The position numbers and the translations under genes are program-made. This document shows positions 1 to 13,696 of a stretch of 64,000 nt of DNA, one piece after another. How positions within the stretch are numbered: position 1 is the stretch's first letter; the number at the start of each line of letters is the position of its first letter. The stretch spans positions 5,967,001 to 6,031,000 of the forward strand of contig OU015652.1 of NCBI GenBank assembly GCA_907165275.2. Direction: 5' to 3'. The DNA comes from Zygaena filipendulae. Lineage: Eukaryota > Arthropoda > Insecta > Lepidoptera > Zygaenidae. The notes below the pieces were generated by a model. That model was not told the DNA's origin. It made no database searches and was given only the letters and a program-made list of their open reading frames with translations.

Positions 1-218
1 GAGAAAACAACGACAAAGTAGACAAAAATACATTCAAAAGTGCCGCATGTTAGGGATTGTCGACAATTTTATCATATATCGTTTTCTGCCATACAAACAT
101 TTTTTGCTGCCATGTTACCACTGGTAGACAAAACGATATAAGTACGAGTTTGTCGACGAGAATCGATAAAAGGGCTCGATAAAATTTTGTCATGTGCCGC
201 ATCTTAGCTCCGCAGGGC
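1..218. mobile_element. Degenerate copy of the GGGGCTAAGATGCG hairpin MITE
   Basis: The right end CGCATCTTAGCTCCGC and inner TCGACGAGAATCGATAAAAG match the intact hairpin element at 30531-30665. The left part (GTGCCGCATGTTAGGG near 41) is more diverged. The middle is longer than in the intact copy. Confidence 0.6.
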
Positions 219-2272
219 ATTACTACCACAGAGAAAAGAATATATTAACTAGAGACGCCATGTGGCAAAGGAAGTTAGTAGCAAACTTTCCGAAAACTCC
301 ATTTGCTGGCATCTCAAGTATATTCTCCACAATGAAATATAGGGCGTTTGTTTATGTGCGTGATGAATAATTTTGTGAATGAAAATCACCCGACCAGTTT
401 TCATATACTAAACTGAGTTGATGTCCCTTCTTTCTTTTCTGTGATTACACAGTTGTCCCGTGACACGATCGCGCCGACGACAGCGGTCCAAATGGTCCAA
501 TGTCTTTGGTGACGCCGTTTATTAAAAAAGTTCACTTCTGTATAAATGCAAACCATGACTCTACATGGTGGTTAATAGTTAGTACATTATTAAGTTGGTT
601 AGTACATTATTAAGTTTTACTTATACTTACCGCTGTAAAATTACATTTTTGTAGTAGATATTTACCGACATTACGCAAAATCCATCAATATATTTTTTTT
701 TTTCAAATTTGGAGCAGGATTTTTACTAAAATCCATACAAAAAATGATGATTTTGTTAAGTTTTGCAACGTAGGTACCTAGAGAAAATATTTTTAGCAGT
801 AAAAATACAGTTATTAAGTAATATAATGCTCAATAAATCCCGAGAATGTTATAATAGGTATAATAGGTAGTTAAAACTTTAAAATAGGTATGTTAGTAAA
901 TTAAAACCACTTGTAAACTCCCTATTGTGTTTGGTTTGTCGTGAAATTATGACATGCATTAATTCTTTCTTCAAACTTTGTTGATAACGTTACTTGTCAG
1001 GTAATCAGGTATTTGCTACCCTCGGCAGTCAATTTAGCATAGCTTATAATAATTATTATCTATAATAATTAATACAATCTTTCTTCATGCCTTTTCATCA
1101 GCAGAAACATTAGCTTCATTGTACACACAGCGCACGAATACAGATAGGTATGTCTGAGTCTGATCATATCATGCGAATAATCCGAAGTCAAATAACCGAC
1201 AAAGTTTGCGATGCGTTCTCAGTTCTCATTCAGATCATAAAGTTAGGTCATTCGAACATAGAATAAATGAAATGAAAACATGTCTGGTAGGTATAGTACG
1301 CGTCTGGTTTTGTATTACGAGGGGATAATTTGGGGATAATCCCCCCACGCAGTGGCGCCACAGTATCTGTGACGCGAGTCGCGACTATGTGGGGCAAGAC
1401 GACCCCATGCCGGTCGTGGCGTCAATCTGACTTCCACGACTTGGCGTAACAAGCCGAGGACTACTACAGCCAAGTAGGTAGGTATTGCACTACCAAACAC
1501 TTGTCCTACTTTATATATTCGAAATTTTATTGCGTTTATGCACTGTCTACTTTACTTTGTGCTAATTTGCATTCACGCCAAAACGTATGAAATAGCTTAC
1601 ATTGTTGTTTATTATTTTACAAACATAAAAATACGATGACCATAAACTAACGTTTTGAGGTTTAGTGGGGTGAAGTAAATGGAAGTGCTAATCTCTTATA
1701 CTGCTAATTAATCACACCATTTTTGCACTGACATGACATTGGATCGCAAGCGCAGACTGCAGCGATATGTTTCTGTTGCAGCATTTTAAATCGATACTAA
1801 AGCAATCTATATACTTACTAAAATTATGAAGAGAAAAGAAAAGATTTGATTTTTTGTATGTTGGTTAGTTTGTAATGGATAAACTCAAAAACTGCTACAC
1901 TGAATTAAAAAATTCTTTCACATAATTATAGGTAAGAAGCTTCAGTGTTCCTGAGTGACATAGGATACTTTTACGGTGTTTGGGCAAACCTGTAAAGGTT
2001 TTTAACACCTTTAAGAAATTATTAACGGAAAAAACAATGTATATTTACTTTAAATAAATAAATAAATCTCGGAATTCTCACGAGAACTCCAAAATTAACT
2101 CAAGTTAAGGAGCGACTAACGTCGTCGATATGAAATTAAATATCTGAGGAATGTGTAGCTTAACAGACGAAGCGCTAAACTATTTTATACTTGATAATGG
2201 AGCAAGATCAATAAATTCGTGCTTAAAATAAAACGAGTAATAGATAAGCTAGATTGGAACGGCTGCTTTAAA
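219..2272. other. AT-rich noncoding stretch
   Basis: No gene seen. Contains a tandem duplication of a 20-bp unit (GTTAGTACATTATTAAGTT-) at 578-597/598-617, and a GC-balanced patch at about 1325-1480 whose translation matches nothing I recognise (possibly old retroelement). Confidence 0.5.
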
Positions 2273-2368
2273 ATGTTTTCCATGTTTCGGTGCATCCGGT
2301 GCCGAGTGCGCCTAGCGTCCGAAGTGGTCCGTCCACACGTCGCGCGGCGCGCCACGTCCACCCCGGAA
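2273..2368 (+). CDS. Candidate first coding exon, unknown gene
   Basis: A GC-rich island in AT-rich DNA with AAAATG start context, 32 open codons (MFSMFRCIRCRVRLASEVV, then an Arg/Ala-rich stretch) and then a good splice donor, GAA|GTAAGC, in phase 0. No acceptor exon was found in the window, so it may belong to a gene with very long introns. Without a partner exon this is inference only; reading past the donor meets a stop within a few codons. Confidence 0.25.
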
Positions 2369-3395
2369 GTAAGCGTGCAGCTTCCATAGAGACAAATTTT
2401 ACTCTATCTAAACACGTTTATACGTAGTAGATATATACGTTAAACTTAATAAATGACTTCAACCATTAATCTTCGTTAGAAATGCGGTTATTTTATTTAA
2501 TAAGGAAGTTGTTTGTGAGGGGTGTAAAGATGGGGATTTTGTTTTCATTATATTCATAATAATTGACAGCAGATAATAATATTAATAACTTAAACCAAAT
2601 CACTATTGGAATTTCATCTTAAACTGTTTTTTAAACAATGCAATGATTACGTATTTACTTTCATCGAAATATTTTTATTTTTAATGACTCGATAAAGAAG
2701 CACGTGGTAAGTGGAAGAGTTATAGCAAAAACGTGATCTTACAAAAAATTAGTCCCGCGCGGCGCCGCCGTAAAAAAATATCGATGTTGTGTCACTCGTC
2801 AGTATGAGAGCAAGCTTAAAAAGTGAACGTGATTTAGCAAATTCTGACTCTAATGGGTCCCTAAAAACGATGACTCACGAGTCTCCCATGTCACTTCGGG
2901 CATGTGAGCTACACAGTATGTGCTGATTTTATTCAAATAAGTTGCCGGGTCACCCAGGCTGGGAGCTTAATAAAGTTGGCAAAAGTAACATTTAAAATTA
3001 GATTTTAGAACAATGCAAATAAGCTTTGTTTGTTGCTCGAGAAAAAATCCAATTATTTTTTTTTCGAATACGAGTAGGTGAGTTCATTAAAAAATGCCCA
3101 CTTATATGCAACTTGAGTTCATCAATTAATATCTGCAGCTTGAGATTGGCTGTTGTTGTTTTGTATACCTTCATGTTTTTTTTACATTGGATTGAAAAAA
3201 AACTTTACTAAAGTTCTTGCTCGCAATCTAATAATGATAAGTATACGTCTTATTCTCACAGAATACAAATTAAATAATTACGGTCATGGTGTCTACTATA
3301 TAAAGCGTGATCTCACTCAGTGTCAGCAGTGCACCGATATGAATTAAAAAGATGGCAAACTTAATTTTATATGTGTGAATCATCTTTATCTAATA

Positions 3396-3580
3396 CTAGC
3401 TGTTCCCCGCGGTTTCACCTGCGTTAATTTTGGAGTTCCCGCGGCAATTCCGAAATAAAAATTACCCTATGCCCTCCTCTGTACCCCTAAAAATGTGTAT
3501 GCAAAATATCATGATGATCGGTTGAGCCGTTAAAGCGTGAAAGCGTAACAAACAAACAAACAAACTCACTTTCGCATCGC
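3396..3580 (-). mobile_element. Lep1-like Helitron
   Basis: Minus copy: CTAGCTGTTCCCCGCGG end preceded by A on the complement, core TGAGCCGTTAAAGCGTGAAAG, then AACAAACAAAC and CTCACTTTCGCAT. The 5' terminus is worn. Confidence 0.75.
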
Positions 3581-4972
3581 ATAAAGACGCATTTCAGTGG
3601 CGCAAGCGAAGCCGCGCGGGAAAAATTAAGTAGTTATGTACCTAAACGTTATGTAAGTAATTACTTCTCGTTTTTCCCTAGTTTTCTAATTGATCTGAAT
3701 TCGAAAACAAAATGTTGTCTAGTAATTAGCCACAGAGTTGTTAATTTGAAATAATTGAACTCTTATGGTGCGTTGTACAGCTACAATATACGTGTTAATG
3801 AATTAACTGGAAACTAGAAAGTAGTTTGCTCAGAATCGACAAGCGAAACGATTGCACTATGTTTTAATATTTTTTTATTTTTTCATTTTTATCAGCCCGT
3901 GTCTAAATTATTTATAATACAATATTTGGCGCCTACGCTGCCCGAAGCAAAAAAAATCGAACCGGTAGGCGCGGGCGTAGCGCTTAGAATTTTATAGATA
4001 GGTCACCTCCAAACTAATGTTGAGTAACTTTAAAGTATAAATTTTTTCGACATAAAATATATTTTAATCATATTATTGTTTATTTTTTAAATGGGGTTTA
4101 TCAGGTTTTCAGTTAATTCATTAACACGTTGTATGTACCTATATTCTATATTTTAGTCAGATAGAATAAGGAACATTTGAGTTGATATAATATCCTACCT
4201 AAGTACCTTTTTTTATGTGTTGTGCATAGATTTAATAGTTTCTAATGGCACTTTTAAGTTTTAACTTCTTCTATGAAATTTCCCATATCGTTACGTTATT
4301 CTTATTTTCCAAACATTTTTTTACCGAAGATTTTTAAGTTGTGTCAAATGTTTGAATCGCAATTCATTCATATTTCATTCATTCATGTCACTAGGTCAGC
4401 CAATCAAGACTTGCTTTGTCTATCAAGTCACACATTGTCATTGGCACAATTATTTAAAAGTTGCCATTTAATAAAAAAGAAGAAGAAGAAGACTAGTTTT
4501 CAAGTAGTCACACACATAACTAGAGTTTTGATTGACTAAGCAAGTGACATGACGATTTGTTACAAAAGTTTGATTGTAGAATGTCAACTTGGCTACTCCG
4601 CTGACAACGCTGGCGCACGGGCCATGGCATATTGAAAGACAGGTGTCAATCTTTGGGTCAAAATACCCTGTAAAAAAATCTATTTTTTTAAGATATTTCA
4701 GGTTTAAAAATCTTTTATTCTCAAATTTTAGTTAACAAATTCACTAGAATAGGTCAATTACATGTAAAATAGGTTAGATGTAATTTTTATACTTCGGTAA
4801 CTTCTTTTTATAGCCTATAGCGCTAGTTAGACTTAGACATTACTTATATTATATGAGGACCTTTTTAAAATTAATAATATATCTATTAATATAACTAAAT
4901 CACCTAATAATATTCGATAACGTTTTTATATTTTTTGACTAAGAATAAACAAAAATACTGTCTTATTATAAA
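3581..4972. other. Noncoding, nothing recognised
   Basis: AT-rich. An imperfect GC-rich inverted stretch (GGCGCCTACGCTGCCC / GGTAGGCGCGGGCGTAGCGC) at about 3928-3985 may be a decayed MITE. No coding signal. Confidence 0.4.
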
Positions 4973-5280
4973 CTATCTGTGCCCCGCGGTTTCACCCGCG
5001 TGAAACATTTTTAATTTTCATACTTAACTTTTTTCCTGACATCTAATTTAAATGAAACAAAGCCTATATGTAGCTCTAGGCTAAGCTTAATCTGCCACTG
5101 AAAACCGTATGACAATACGTTAGTAAATTCGGAGACTATCACAAATAGACAGACAGACAGAAGATAATTTTGAAAACTATTTTTTTGTGTTTGGTTACTC
5201 TTCTTTTATCGCCCCCTGTCAATTTTTGTTAAAAATATTCAATGTACAGAATCGCAGATTCTACTCTTTTATTATAGTAG
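4973..5280 (-). mobile_element. Helitron-like element, AAAGAGTAGAATC family
   Basis: Shares the CCGCGGTTTCACCCGCG 3' hairpin with Lep1-like copies, but its 5' half is different (TGTACAGAATCGCAGATTC, ACTCTTTTATTATAGTAG). Same family as the copies at 29080 and 41167. Confidence 0.7.
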
Positions 5281-7821
5281 GTATAGGTATAGATATAGAT
5301 CAACTAACAAAATACTAATCCGTGTATAACAACGGCTAACACGGGATTGGGTCCCCGTTGCTTGAAACCAATTCAATTTCGTAAGCACACATGCGGACTT
5401 CATAAATCTCGTGTCAGATGGAAGCGAGTCGTGTCATAAATAGTGAGAGCCTATGTGTGTCAAAACATGGGGGATTTGGGTGCAGTCCGTACCGAACGAG
5501 CAAAGCGAGCCGAATGCTGGGGCTCGCAAACGGGCACACTAAACAGCGGCGAACAGAGTCACAATTCCGTACATACATTTCTTGTGAAACGTAGGTACAA
5601 TGCATGGATTTTTTGACACTTTTATCTTTAATAGGTACTTATCGGCGCATGTTATAATTAATAAACTTTTAAGAAGCACGTATATAAACAAAGCACTTGG
5701 TATAGAGAAACGATGACAATGACATTCGAATACAGAATAAAAAATAAAGAAAATTAATAAAATATTATTTTTTTCTGTCGGTTGAATTACGCCCTCGCCT
5801 GCAGGCTTGCTTGCGGGAAACTAAAGGCTAATAATATTTTACATCAATAACAGTGTTGCCCGATCTCCTCCAATACTAATACCTACTCTTTTAAATTTTT
5901 TTATTAGTTCCGTGCCGAAACAATTTTGGAATTGGGCCGAAAGCGACGTCGCGACACGAGATAATGAAAAAAAAAATATGATAGAATCTAATCAAATTTT
6001 ATTGCCGCACTTACGATCCCTTGCCCTTTGCATGTCGTATTATTATGCTATGGTAATTCTCGTTTTGTTTGAACATCTGACCAATTTTTTCATTTATCTT
6101 TATAAAGTATAGGTAGGTATTCATTTGAAATTATTATACCTATATACTTAGTATAATTTATAAAAATAAATATCAAATAACCATATTAGATACCTAAGTA
6201 TTTTATTCAAGTATATTTAGCTTTTTCTTGTGTAGGTTTTTTTACTAAGTACAAAGCTCACAATTTGAACGTTTTTTTAAGTTTTTCGCAAAAAAAAATG
6301 TCTTTTAGATAAATTTATGAGCAGTAGTTCCATACAATGGATATGCACAAAACTACTTCAATTCGTCGTTAGAACCGGAATAATTAGTTGCTAATAGATA
6401 ATAGTCACGAACGAGATAAAACTTATGTAATTAATGACATAATACATATCTACTACCTACTTGGCAATTGGTAGTAATTATTAAACCTAAAATACGTAGA
6501 CGTTGCTAGTTGCCGAGAACTAATTACCTTATGGCAATAAGATTCAACCCTAAACATATCACTATTGCAAATTGTTATGTTGGTAATATCATTCATACGC
6601 AATGTTCAAGATACCCAACACTCACACTCTTGAACCTCGCTCAAAGCACGCCACCCCTTTTCTGACCCAATTAGAGAGTTATTGTACTAATGTAGTATAA
6701 CAATGACACAACCTACTTTTAAACTTTTCGCGTGTCACTAACTCGAAAAAAAATTCACGCAATTATACGCAATCATCAATTTTATTTATTGTTTGAATTA
6801 GATATTTCGAAAAGTGTAGATAGGTATCAATAATACGAAAACACGCTACTGCAGTTTTCAAAAAAGGGCCTATATTGACTATCTACTAAACTCCAACAAT
6901 CTTTGCAAAGATAAAAAACTTTTACAGTTTGAGCGTTTGGGAGATGTGCAAGGGTTCTATAAAAGGGCCGCTACACACTAAAGCGCAATGACTTGAATTA
7001 GTTATTCAGTTGATTATGCCTCCCCTTTGGCCACTTTATAATTATCATTTTAGTCGTAGCACGTGCCTGGTGCGGGACTTCCCCTGCATGGTCGTCAAGG
7101 TCGATAATTATAGACCGTGCAGTCTTTTGTTCCTGCACAAGTGACGCCCTTTTGTTTATCGTCTCTCTAAATACCGTTTTGTCAAGAGACATTCCTTTGA
7201 TAACTCTTCAATTTGTCAATATTTATTATCACTTTTCATTCACTGTATATTATGTAGTTCATGATTATTATCGTGAGTTAATTATTTAAATCTTTATTCC
7301 ATTTTGGAACTTGTCCATTAATGCGATAGTACTTACCTACTCATACTTACTTTCTAACTGTAGGTATGTGAAATTTCAATGTGCAGACATTCTTAGCGTT
7401 ATAAACGAGCTTACTGAGGAGTCTAGGGAAATTCGCGAGCTAAAATTACACTTGGGAAATTACACTAGTAGGTACTACTGCTATAATAGAATCCAAGTAT
7501 GTACTTACAAACAGAATCGAAACGGAGCTTGGCTCTGACCAATTTAAAAGGTCTGAACAAACAAAATATACTAAATTATCAAAAACAACTGACACTTCTA
7601 GAGATAAATGTTATAATTAAATGCTATATTTGTAAAAGAATAAAACTTATTTTTTATAAAACACAGATATTAATTATTTCAAGGTCCATATTATAGTGGT
7701 AAAATTTTCGCCACCCGCACATTGAAGTAGATATATGTGTACGTGTCACGTCAGTACATACTACATATACTTCAATACATCCGCAATAAAAATCAATACA
7801 TAATATCTTCTATAAACACCT
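5281..7821. other. Noncoding; one short unidentified open stretch
   Basis: No gene recognised. A 64-codon minus-strand frame at 6998-7192 (MSLDKTVFRETINKRASLV...) has higher complexity than its surroundings, but no family was recognised and there is no splice context. Treat as unassigned. Confidence 0.4.
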
Positions 7822-7888
7822 TATCAGGGGTACAAACAAAGCAGGATGCTCCAAAATTAACGCGAATACAACCGCGGGGAACAGCTAG
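7822..7888 (+). mobile_element. Helitron 3' end fragment
   Basis: AACCGCGGGGAACAGCTAG followed by T, preceded by only a short remnant of the core. Confidence 0.6.
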
Positions 7889-8880
7889 TTTAAAAATAGA
7901 TCTATAGTAAGTAGGTATAGAATGTGTTAAATTGCATTGCCATAGAGTTATAAATTGTATTACAAGGGAGCAGAATAATAATTTGACGGACGGTGAAGGA
8001 TTCTTGAGTAAAATCCTGAACGTAGCAAGGGATTGAATATACGATAGTATAGGTACGTATACGTTGCCAGAGTTAAAAATAATTGTGCGGCAGAGTGATA
8101 CACTCTACTTTTCCATTTATTTGGGAAAAAAACAGTACAAAATATGCGTATGTACTATATTAAAAATAACATATAAAAATTTCTTAGACCTTACAGTTTC
8201 CACATACGAGTAGAATCCATCCCTCCATTAGGTAATAAAAATATTTGGCTAGTAGATGCATAATACTACTTTGTAGAATAGTAGATACATACTATGTATT
8301 TATAGAACGTATAAAATGGTATTATAATGTTATTGGTACAAATATTGTTACAGTAAAGTAGTAACTAAAACGTATTAATTAAACAATTTATACTTTTTGG
8401 ATTTGAATCCTTCAAACGGTCTCAGGTGTGCAATAAATTTTATGTAAGTGTAGGTCTCGTATCTATGGGTTTCGTATACAGTTCGCGCATTATTTTTTTA
8501 TCTTTTCGGTATGTAGTACCTACTTTATATTCTCGTTCGATGTCTTCGATCGCGGTACGGGGTACAGTAATCATAAAACTCATTAGGTACTGCCCGGTTT
8601 ATGTCTCTTGCAGAGAAGACCTACTTTGCTCGCTTTTATTTTGCCAATCAAAAACAACTTTTATCTCGTCTGGTAGGTATATAGATGTGTATATAAAGAA
8701 TTTGGACTCTCGTTTGTCTATCATCTATCTATAACAAGGATGGTGACAACTGGGAATGTACGTACACGCATCCTTGGACCGTTATCATTTATCACAAGTC
8801 ACTCGGCTAGCGTCACGTGACCCCGCACAACTACTTGTATCGCAGTTGCGCGGGAGCATACACCCAACAACTCGACGAGT
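7889..8880. other. AT-rich noncoding stretch
   Basis: No recognisable gene, repeat family or site beyond scattered GTAGGTA words. Confidence 0.4.
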
Positions 8881-9064
8881 GTAAACACACACATGAATGA
8901 GATGAAAGTCGGCGCCAGCGCAGCCACTTATCGGGCTGCCAGCGCCCGCGCCCTGCACCTCCGATTACGCCTCTGTCGGCACCCCGGAATAAACATAAAC
9001 TACCTACGATATTCGAGCTCCGTTCATATCAGTCGCGGTATAAATGTCAACAGCCAAGTTATGT
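8881..9064 (+). other. GC-rich patch with a short open frame
   Basis: Composition jumps to GC-rich around 8905-8990. An ATG frame starting near 8893 runs about 57 codons (MNEMKVGASAATYRAASARA...) to a stop near 9064, with no recognised family. It could be a promoter-proximal island or a decayed exon. Confidence 0.25.
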
Positions 9065-11276
9065 AATTGAACGCACTGTGATTTGTGGTTTTAAAATGTA
9101 AACTAATTACTAGGTTGGTTTTCATACATTATGTATGAAAAGGTAGATAGCCAGTTAAGTATGTCAGTCTACATACTACTAAGTAGGACGAGAAGGGTAA
9201 GTTAATAACTGAGCTCCAGCGAAGACATGAGTGCTTTCAGAAATCGGACTGCAAGCGGAGCGAACGCTGTCAAAGCTTCACAAAACTGAGCTTGATAGCA
9301 TATAGTCTTAGTAAGTACTATTTTTAACGCTAAAATGCCAGTATCGCACCTAATCATAATAATAGTTGTGTTGTTGTTTAGAAATTCAATCATCACATCG
9401 AGTAAATCTATTTTAAAACCTGGAACCTTTTGAGATTATAGTGTTGTACCTAGGTAGGTGTATAGTATTATCCAGCCCGTGAAGTACTTAAGCCTACTTG
9501 ATGGCTTAATTGGGTTATGCTAAAATCGGTTAAAAGATGCCAAGGTACAAGGCCTAAAAGATGTTATAAATAAAAACCAATAGAAGGGAGATTGGCCTCG
9601 AAAAAATCCGTCGAGGCACAATATGCTCCAACCAGGTGCGGTCCACATCCGCTATTTTAAGTAAAGCAAAGCAATATAATAATAATAAAAACGAATAGGC
9701 GATACATGGAGTAAGGTACGTTATGTTTCACGATCACAGACATGAGGGAGTAAGGGTAATGGGTCATACATAATACATGGGTCGAAGGAACCCTTTAGAT
9801 AAGACCGCAAATGCTAATGAAAGCAATGCTTAATATACCTACTTAAATTTTTATTTTAGAACTCCAAGTAAAAACTAAGATGTTAATCGCAAAAGTAAAC
9901 ATTAATCAAAAAAAAATTAATCACACAAAATTTATATAGAGTAGGCAAGAAAAGGTTAAAAACTGAATTCTAAAAGCTCATCGAACAAGTTCCGGAAGAC
10001 CCTTTTTCGACTAACTTTTTATTGCCTTTTATATGAAACTTTGCTATTTTATCAATCCCCTCGGAAATAAGACTTCGGTATAGTTTCAAAGGCCTTACCT
10101 TTCTTGTTACTTATTAGTTGCCTTGGAAAGAAATATACTTATTGTAGTATGAAAGCCTGCTATTTCAAATTTAGTACCTACCTATCAACTTACACCAAAG
10201 CTTTTGACGTCATCGATAAATAATATAATTTAATTCATTCCAGTGCACGGCAGACGGCTGCAGTTGAAATTGCTTTTATTTTACAAAAGCACCATGTTGA
10301 GTTTCGGCCAATCGAAATCAACATCATCGGCTACCTGCTTCGAACACCTGTCGCGGATTGCCGTAAGCACATCCCAAAAAAAAAAAAAGAATGCTGATTT
10401 GTTCCTAATTTTTCTTCTACGCAACTAACAAATTGGTATCTACCACAGTAGGTATTCGAAGTGACAAATAAAATATTGATTCGTAAAAATAGCTCTCTAT
10501 CTTACGTCCCTTCTGTTGAGAGTTGTGACCCCAGATTCTACACACATGAAACTTAAGCCACCCTCAAACGAGGCATTAGATAAAACAATTATAAATAACT
10601 CGGTTTTTAATGGTTGCATTTACAGATTTTACTTCAACTAGGTAACGCAATGTTACTCTTTGTTTTACATGAAATCAGGGTTGCGATTTTATACATAAAG
10701 CAATGCCTGAATCTCGAAAACTATCAAACAGAACATAGGAAGATACTATGTACTGTAGTTTTTAACACGAAGATCAAGGGCGAGAGAGTTAGTTTAGTGC
10801 TGGCATATCTTCTATTCCCGGCTTGACGTTTAGTTTTGGGACAAAGTGCATGATAAACAGATTTGAATTAGTATAGGTATTAAATTTGCAATTAGTTTCG
10901 GTTTCATTTGGAAAACTTTAGCACGCTGGTGAGGACGGTTCACGACACATTCACACGAGCTCTACATAAATAATACCAGCTAATATGACGGATGAAAAGC
11001 AGACCTGACACAATAAACAAGGTCAGTCTTTTTTATTAGTATGGTTTGATCCATAAAGAAAATACGAGGTGCCGCACGAGTTTACAACATGGACAAAATA
11101 AAGAAGGATGTTATCTTCTTTTTTGTGGCTAATTAATAATACTATTAAGTTAAATATTATAACTTTTGGGACAACTTTGTGAAAACATCTATGACTACCG
11201 AGATCCAATTAATTGCTTCTATACGTATATTTGGTATCTACTGGTGGCATATTTAAATTAGGTACCTACATCATAT
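9065..11276. other. Noncoding, nothing recognised
   Basis: AT-rich sequence with poly-A runs. No gene, RNA gene or full transposon was identified. A 100-bp stretch near 9480-9650 has mixed composition reminiscent of a decayed retroelement. Confidence 0.4.
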
Positions 11277-11484
11277 AACTCCCCCGCAGTTTTATCCGTG
11301 GTAATTTCGTAGTTCCGGCGGGAAATCCAGAATAAAATATACCTACGTACCGTAACCTTCCTCTTGAATCACTATCTATTGGTGAAAACTGCATAAAAAT
11401 CCGTTCAGTGGTAGTTTTTGATTTTATCGCGAACAGACAGACAGACAGATGAGGCGGAGGACTTTGTTTTACTCTATAATATTA
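11277..11484 (-). mobile_element. Helitron-like element, TATAAAACAAAGTCGC family
   Basis: Minus copy with CCCCCGCAGTTTTATCCGTGG 3' hairpin remnant, core AAATCCGTTCAGTGGTAG, CAGA tract and 5' end matching the copies at 14362 and 29393. Confidence 0.6.
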
Positions 11485-11709
11485 TGTAATGATGACTAGG
11501 CACAGTTACCTACATCATATTCAAATATGGAATTGGATTGCAAATTGAAAAGCTCGGTTTTAGGGAATGTACCTACCTACCTATTAAAAACTTTTTTTTC
11601 CGTAATCAGTCTTAGTTTATGAGACACACAAACCAACCGTCTTTGCGGCAAGAAAAACCAAGCTGAAGAAAATTCATAGCTGAAGTTTACGATAGGTAGG
11701 TAGGAAATG

Positions 11710-11788
11710 ATGAGAATTGAAAAATTTAAATCAAGTTACAAAACAAGAATTATTTTACTTGCAGAAAACATATAACATAGGAAACTAC
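11710..11788 (+). repeat. Dispersed direct repeat, copy 1
   Basis: About 80 bp matching 13019-13097 at roughly 85% by eye (ATGAGAATTGAAAAATT, AAATCAAGTTAC, TTGCAGAAAACATA). The corresponding frame has a stop in this copy. Confidence 0.7.
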
Positions 11789-12166
11789 ATAAATTACAAG
11801 AAAATCAAGATAGTTAAAACAGACCACCGATTGAAACAGCGTAAACTCTTACCTGTTAGAAACAGCAGAATTAGCCACCGCATTTTGGAATTTTAGTTTA
11901 GATCGGTGTGCAACTGTTTAGGCAGGTGATACGTGTACAGGAGTCATCCCGGTCAGTTCTACTGAAGTCGATATATGTACGCTACTCAGCTGATCTCTAC
12001 GTCTCAATTCCGCCAATTAACCACACAATCGCACACTGCGGACTCCGCACGCTGCAATGTCAGCGGCTACGAGCTTACAGCAGAACTTGACACTCGGCGA
12101 AAGCTGTCCTTCCAACGTGAAATCCAATGTCCTTTACACTTCTTTCGTTTTTAATCAAACCGACCG

Positions 12167-12252
12167 TTTATACCGCGATATTTCGAGCACGGTGCTCAGT
12201 AGACAAAAGTGTGTTCTGTGATGAAAACATCACACATGTCTCGAGCGGCTGG
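12167..12252 (+). promoter_or_regulatory. Candidate TATA/initiator promoter with short first exon
   Basis: TTTATA at 12167-12172 is followed 30 bp later by an arthropod-type initiator TCAGT (A at 12198). Downstream an ATG at 12221 opens 10 codons (MKTSHMSRAA) ending at GG|GTAAGC, a good donor at 12253. A GC-rich island follows at once (12255-12410). No partner exon was found. Confidence 0.3.
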
Positions 12253-12254
12253 GT

Positions 12255-12410
12255 AAGCTCTGGCGCGCGATCGCAGCGCACGGCGGCTGACTCGCGAGTT
12301 GATTGCGTGAGCGTGCTTCGGGCGCGCGGCGGGCGGGGGGCGCCGGGGTGGCGGGGGCGGGGGCACGCCTGCGCGCCGCGCCCGCACCGCACCACCTCCA
12401 GTATTGACCG
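12255..12410. other. GC/CpG-rich island
   Basis: About 155 bp of strongly GC- and CpG-rich DNA in an AT-rich background. It is open in several frames because of composition, so those frames are not evidence of coding. Adjacent to the candidate promoter above. Confidence 0.6.
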
Positions 12411-13018
12411 ACGACGCCTCCTTCCTACATTTCACATCCTTAACTAGGTATGTACTAGCCACAAATTCTCCTTCTTTGAAAAACACCCTAATTGGTTTCT
12501 TTTGATTAAGATAGCTCACGTTTGATACTTATTATGAAGCTGCAGGCGACATCCTGTGGAAACTCTAGTTTCTAAATTTAATTAGATTCACCCTTAATAA
12601 GATCATTGACTAGTGAATAAAATCGACGCTAATTAGGCATTTGGACCATAGAATAATGGTTCCAGAGAGGATCGAGAAAACCACGTCAATCTGCTGTCTA
12701 CATTATTGTACCAATACAAATATCAATCTCTCCCTGATTTCTAAGTTTGTTATTGGCATCGGACGAGGAACGGTTAAGTAGGTACCCCCTCCTACATACA
12801 ATATCTCATAGTCACTACGAACTATGACGTCAGGGAAGAATGTAGACTCAATGCGGGTGTGGGCGAAAAAGTACAGACAGCGAAAAAAACTGTTGAACTC
12901 TACATTTTGCAATACTTTTTTTTTTGGAGATTTTTTAAATATGAAAATAATACACACACACGTGCACACGCACACCCTATTTGATAAGATAGGTAGGTAT
13001 TTAAGTAGAGGTATAATT

Positions 13019-13097
13019 ATGAGAATTGAAAAATTGAAATCAAGTTACACGACAAGAATTGTTTTCCTTGCAGAAAACATAGAACACAGGAAACTAA
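13019..13097 (+). repeat. Dispersed direct repeat, copy 2
   Basis: Partner of 11710-11788. Here the frame MRIEKLKSSYTTRIVFLAEN is open, and several differences from copy 1 are at third positions, so the repeat might derive from a coding fragment. No family recognised. Confidence 0.7.
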
Positions 13098-13696
13098 ATA
13101 GGTAGGTAGAAAAAAGATAGTATGTAGCTAATAGGTACAATGTACATTGTAGCTATATATGTATTGGTTTTTGTTTTTTTTTTTGACCTGCACTGACTTA
13201 AAAACGTGTACCTGCCTTTTGACCATTTTTTAAAATTATTTATTCGTGGCGGATTGTAAAAATGTAACGTGTAGCCCAAGTTCTGCGACGATTTGGTTCG
13301 AAAACAGAACAGAACAAATCAACGACTATTTCGTGATTTTTAGGGCATTTTTTCTAAGAATTCTTCTTCTCTTTTTTCAGAGTAGGTAATTAGGGGCTGG
13401 ACTAATATAAATAAATCGACCAAGTGCGTGTGTAACTGTGTAATGAGTACCTCAGTGAAGAGTCAATAGAGCGGAAGAACGTTCGCCGTTAAAATCAAAG
13501 TAGTTTTTTGCTTCGAAAATGTAAAACGTTTCAACAACTACATGATATACGGGATATACCAATCTCATTTAAACAAATTTTGATAATCTGAGAACTTCAT
13601 ACTTTTTAAAAATGAGGTAGACACGTAGATGCGGTAAGACAAGCCACGAGCGACACAAACACACGCAATGAATGCCGCAAATCTATACATCTAGAC

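Noticed and set aside
12168..12519. Overlapping frames of about 75-107 codons on both strands
   Set aside because: Open because the GC island lacks AT-rich stop codons; frames overlap in opposite directions and resemble no family.
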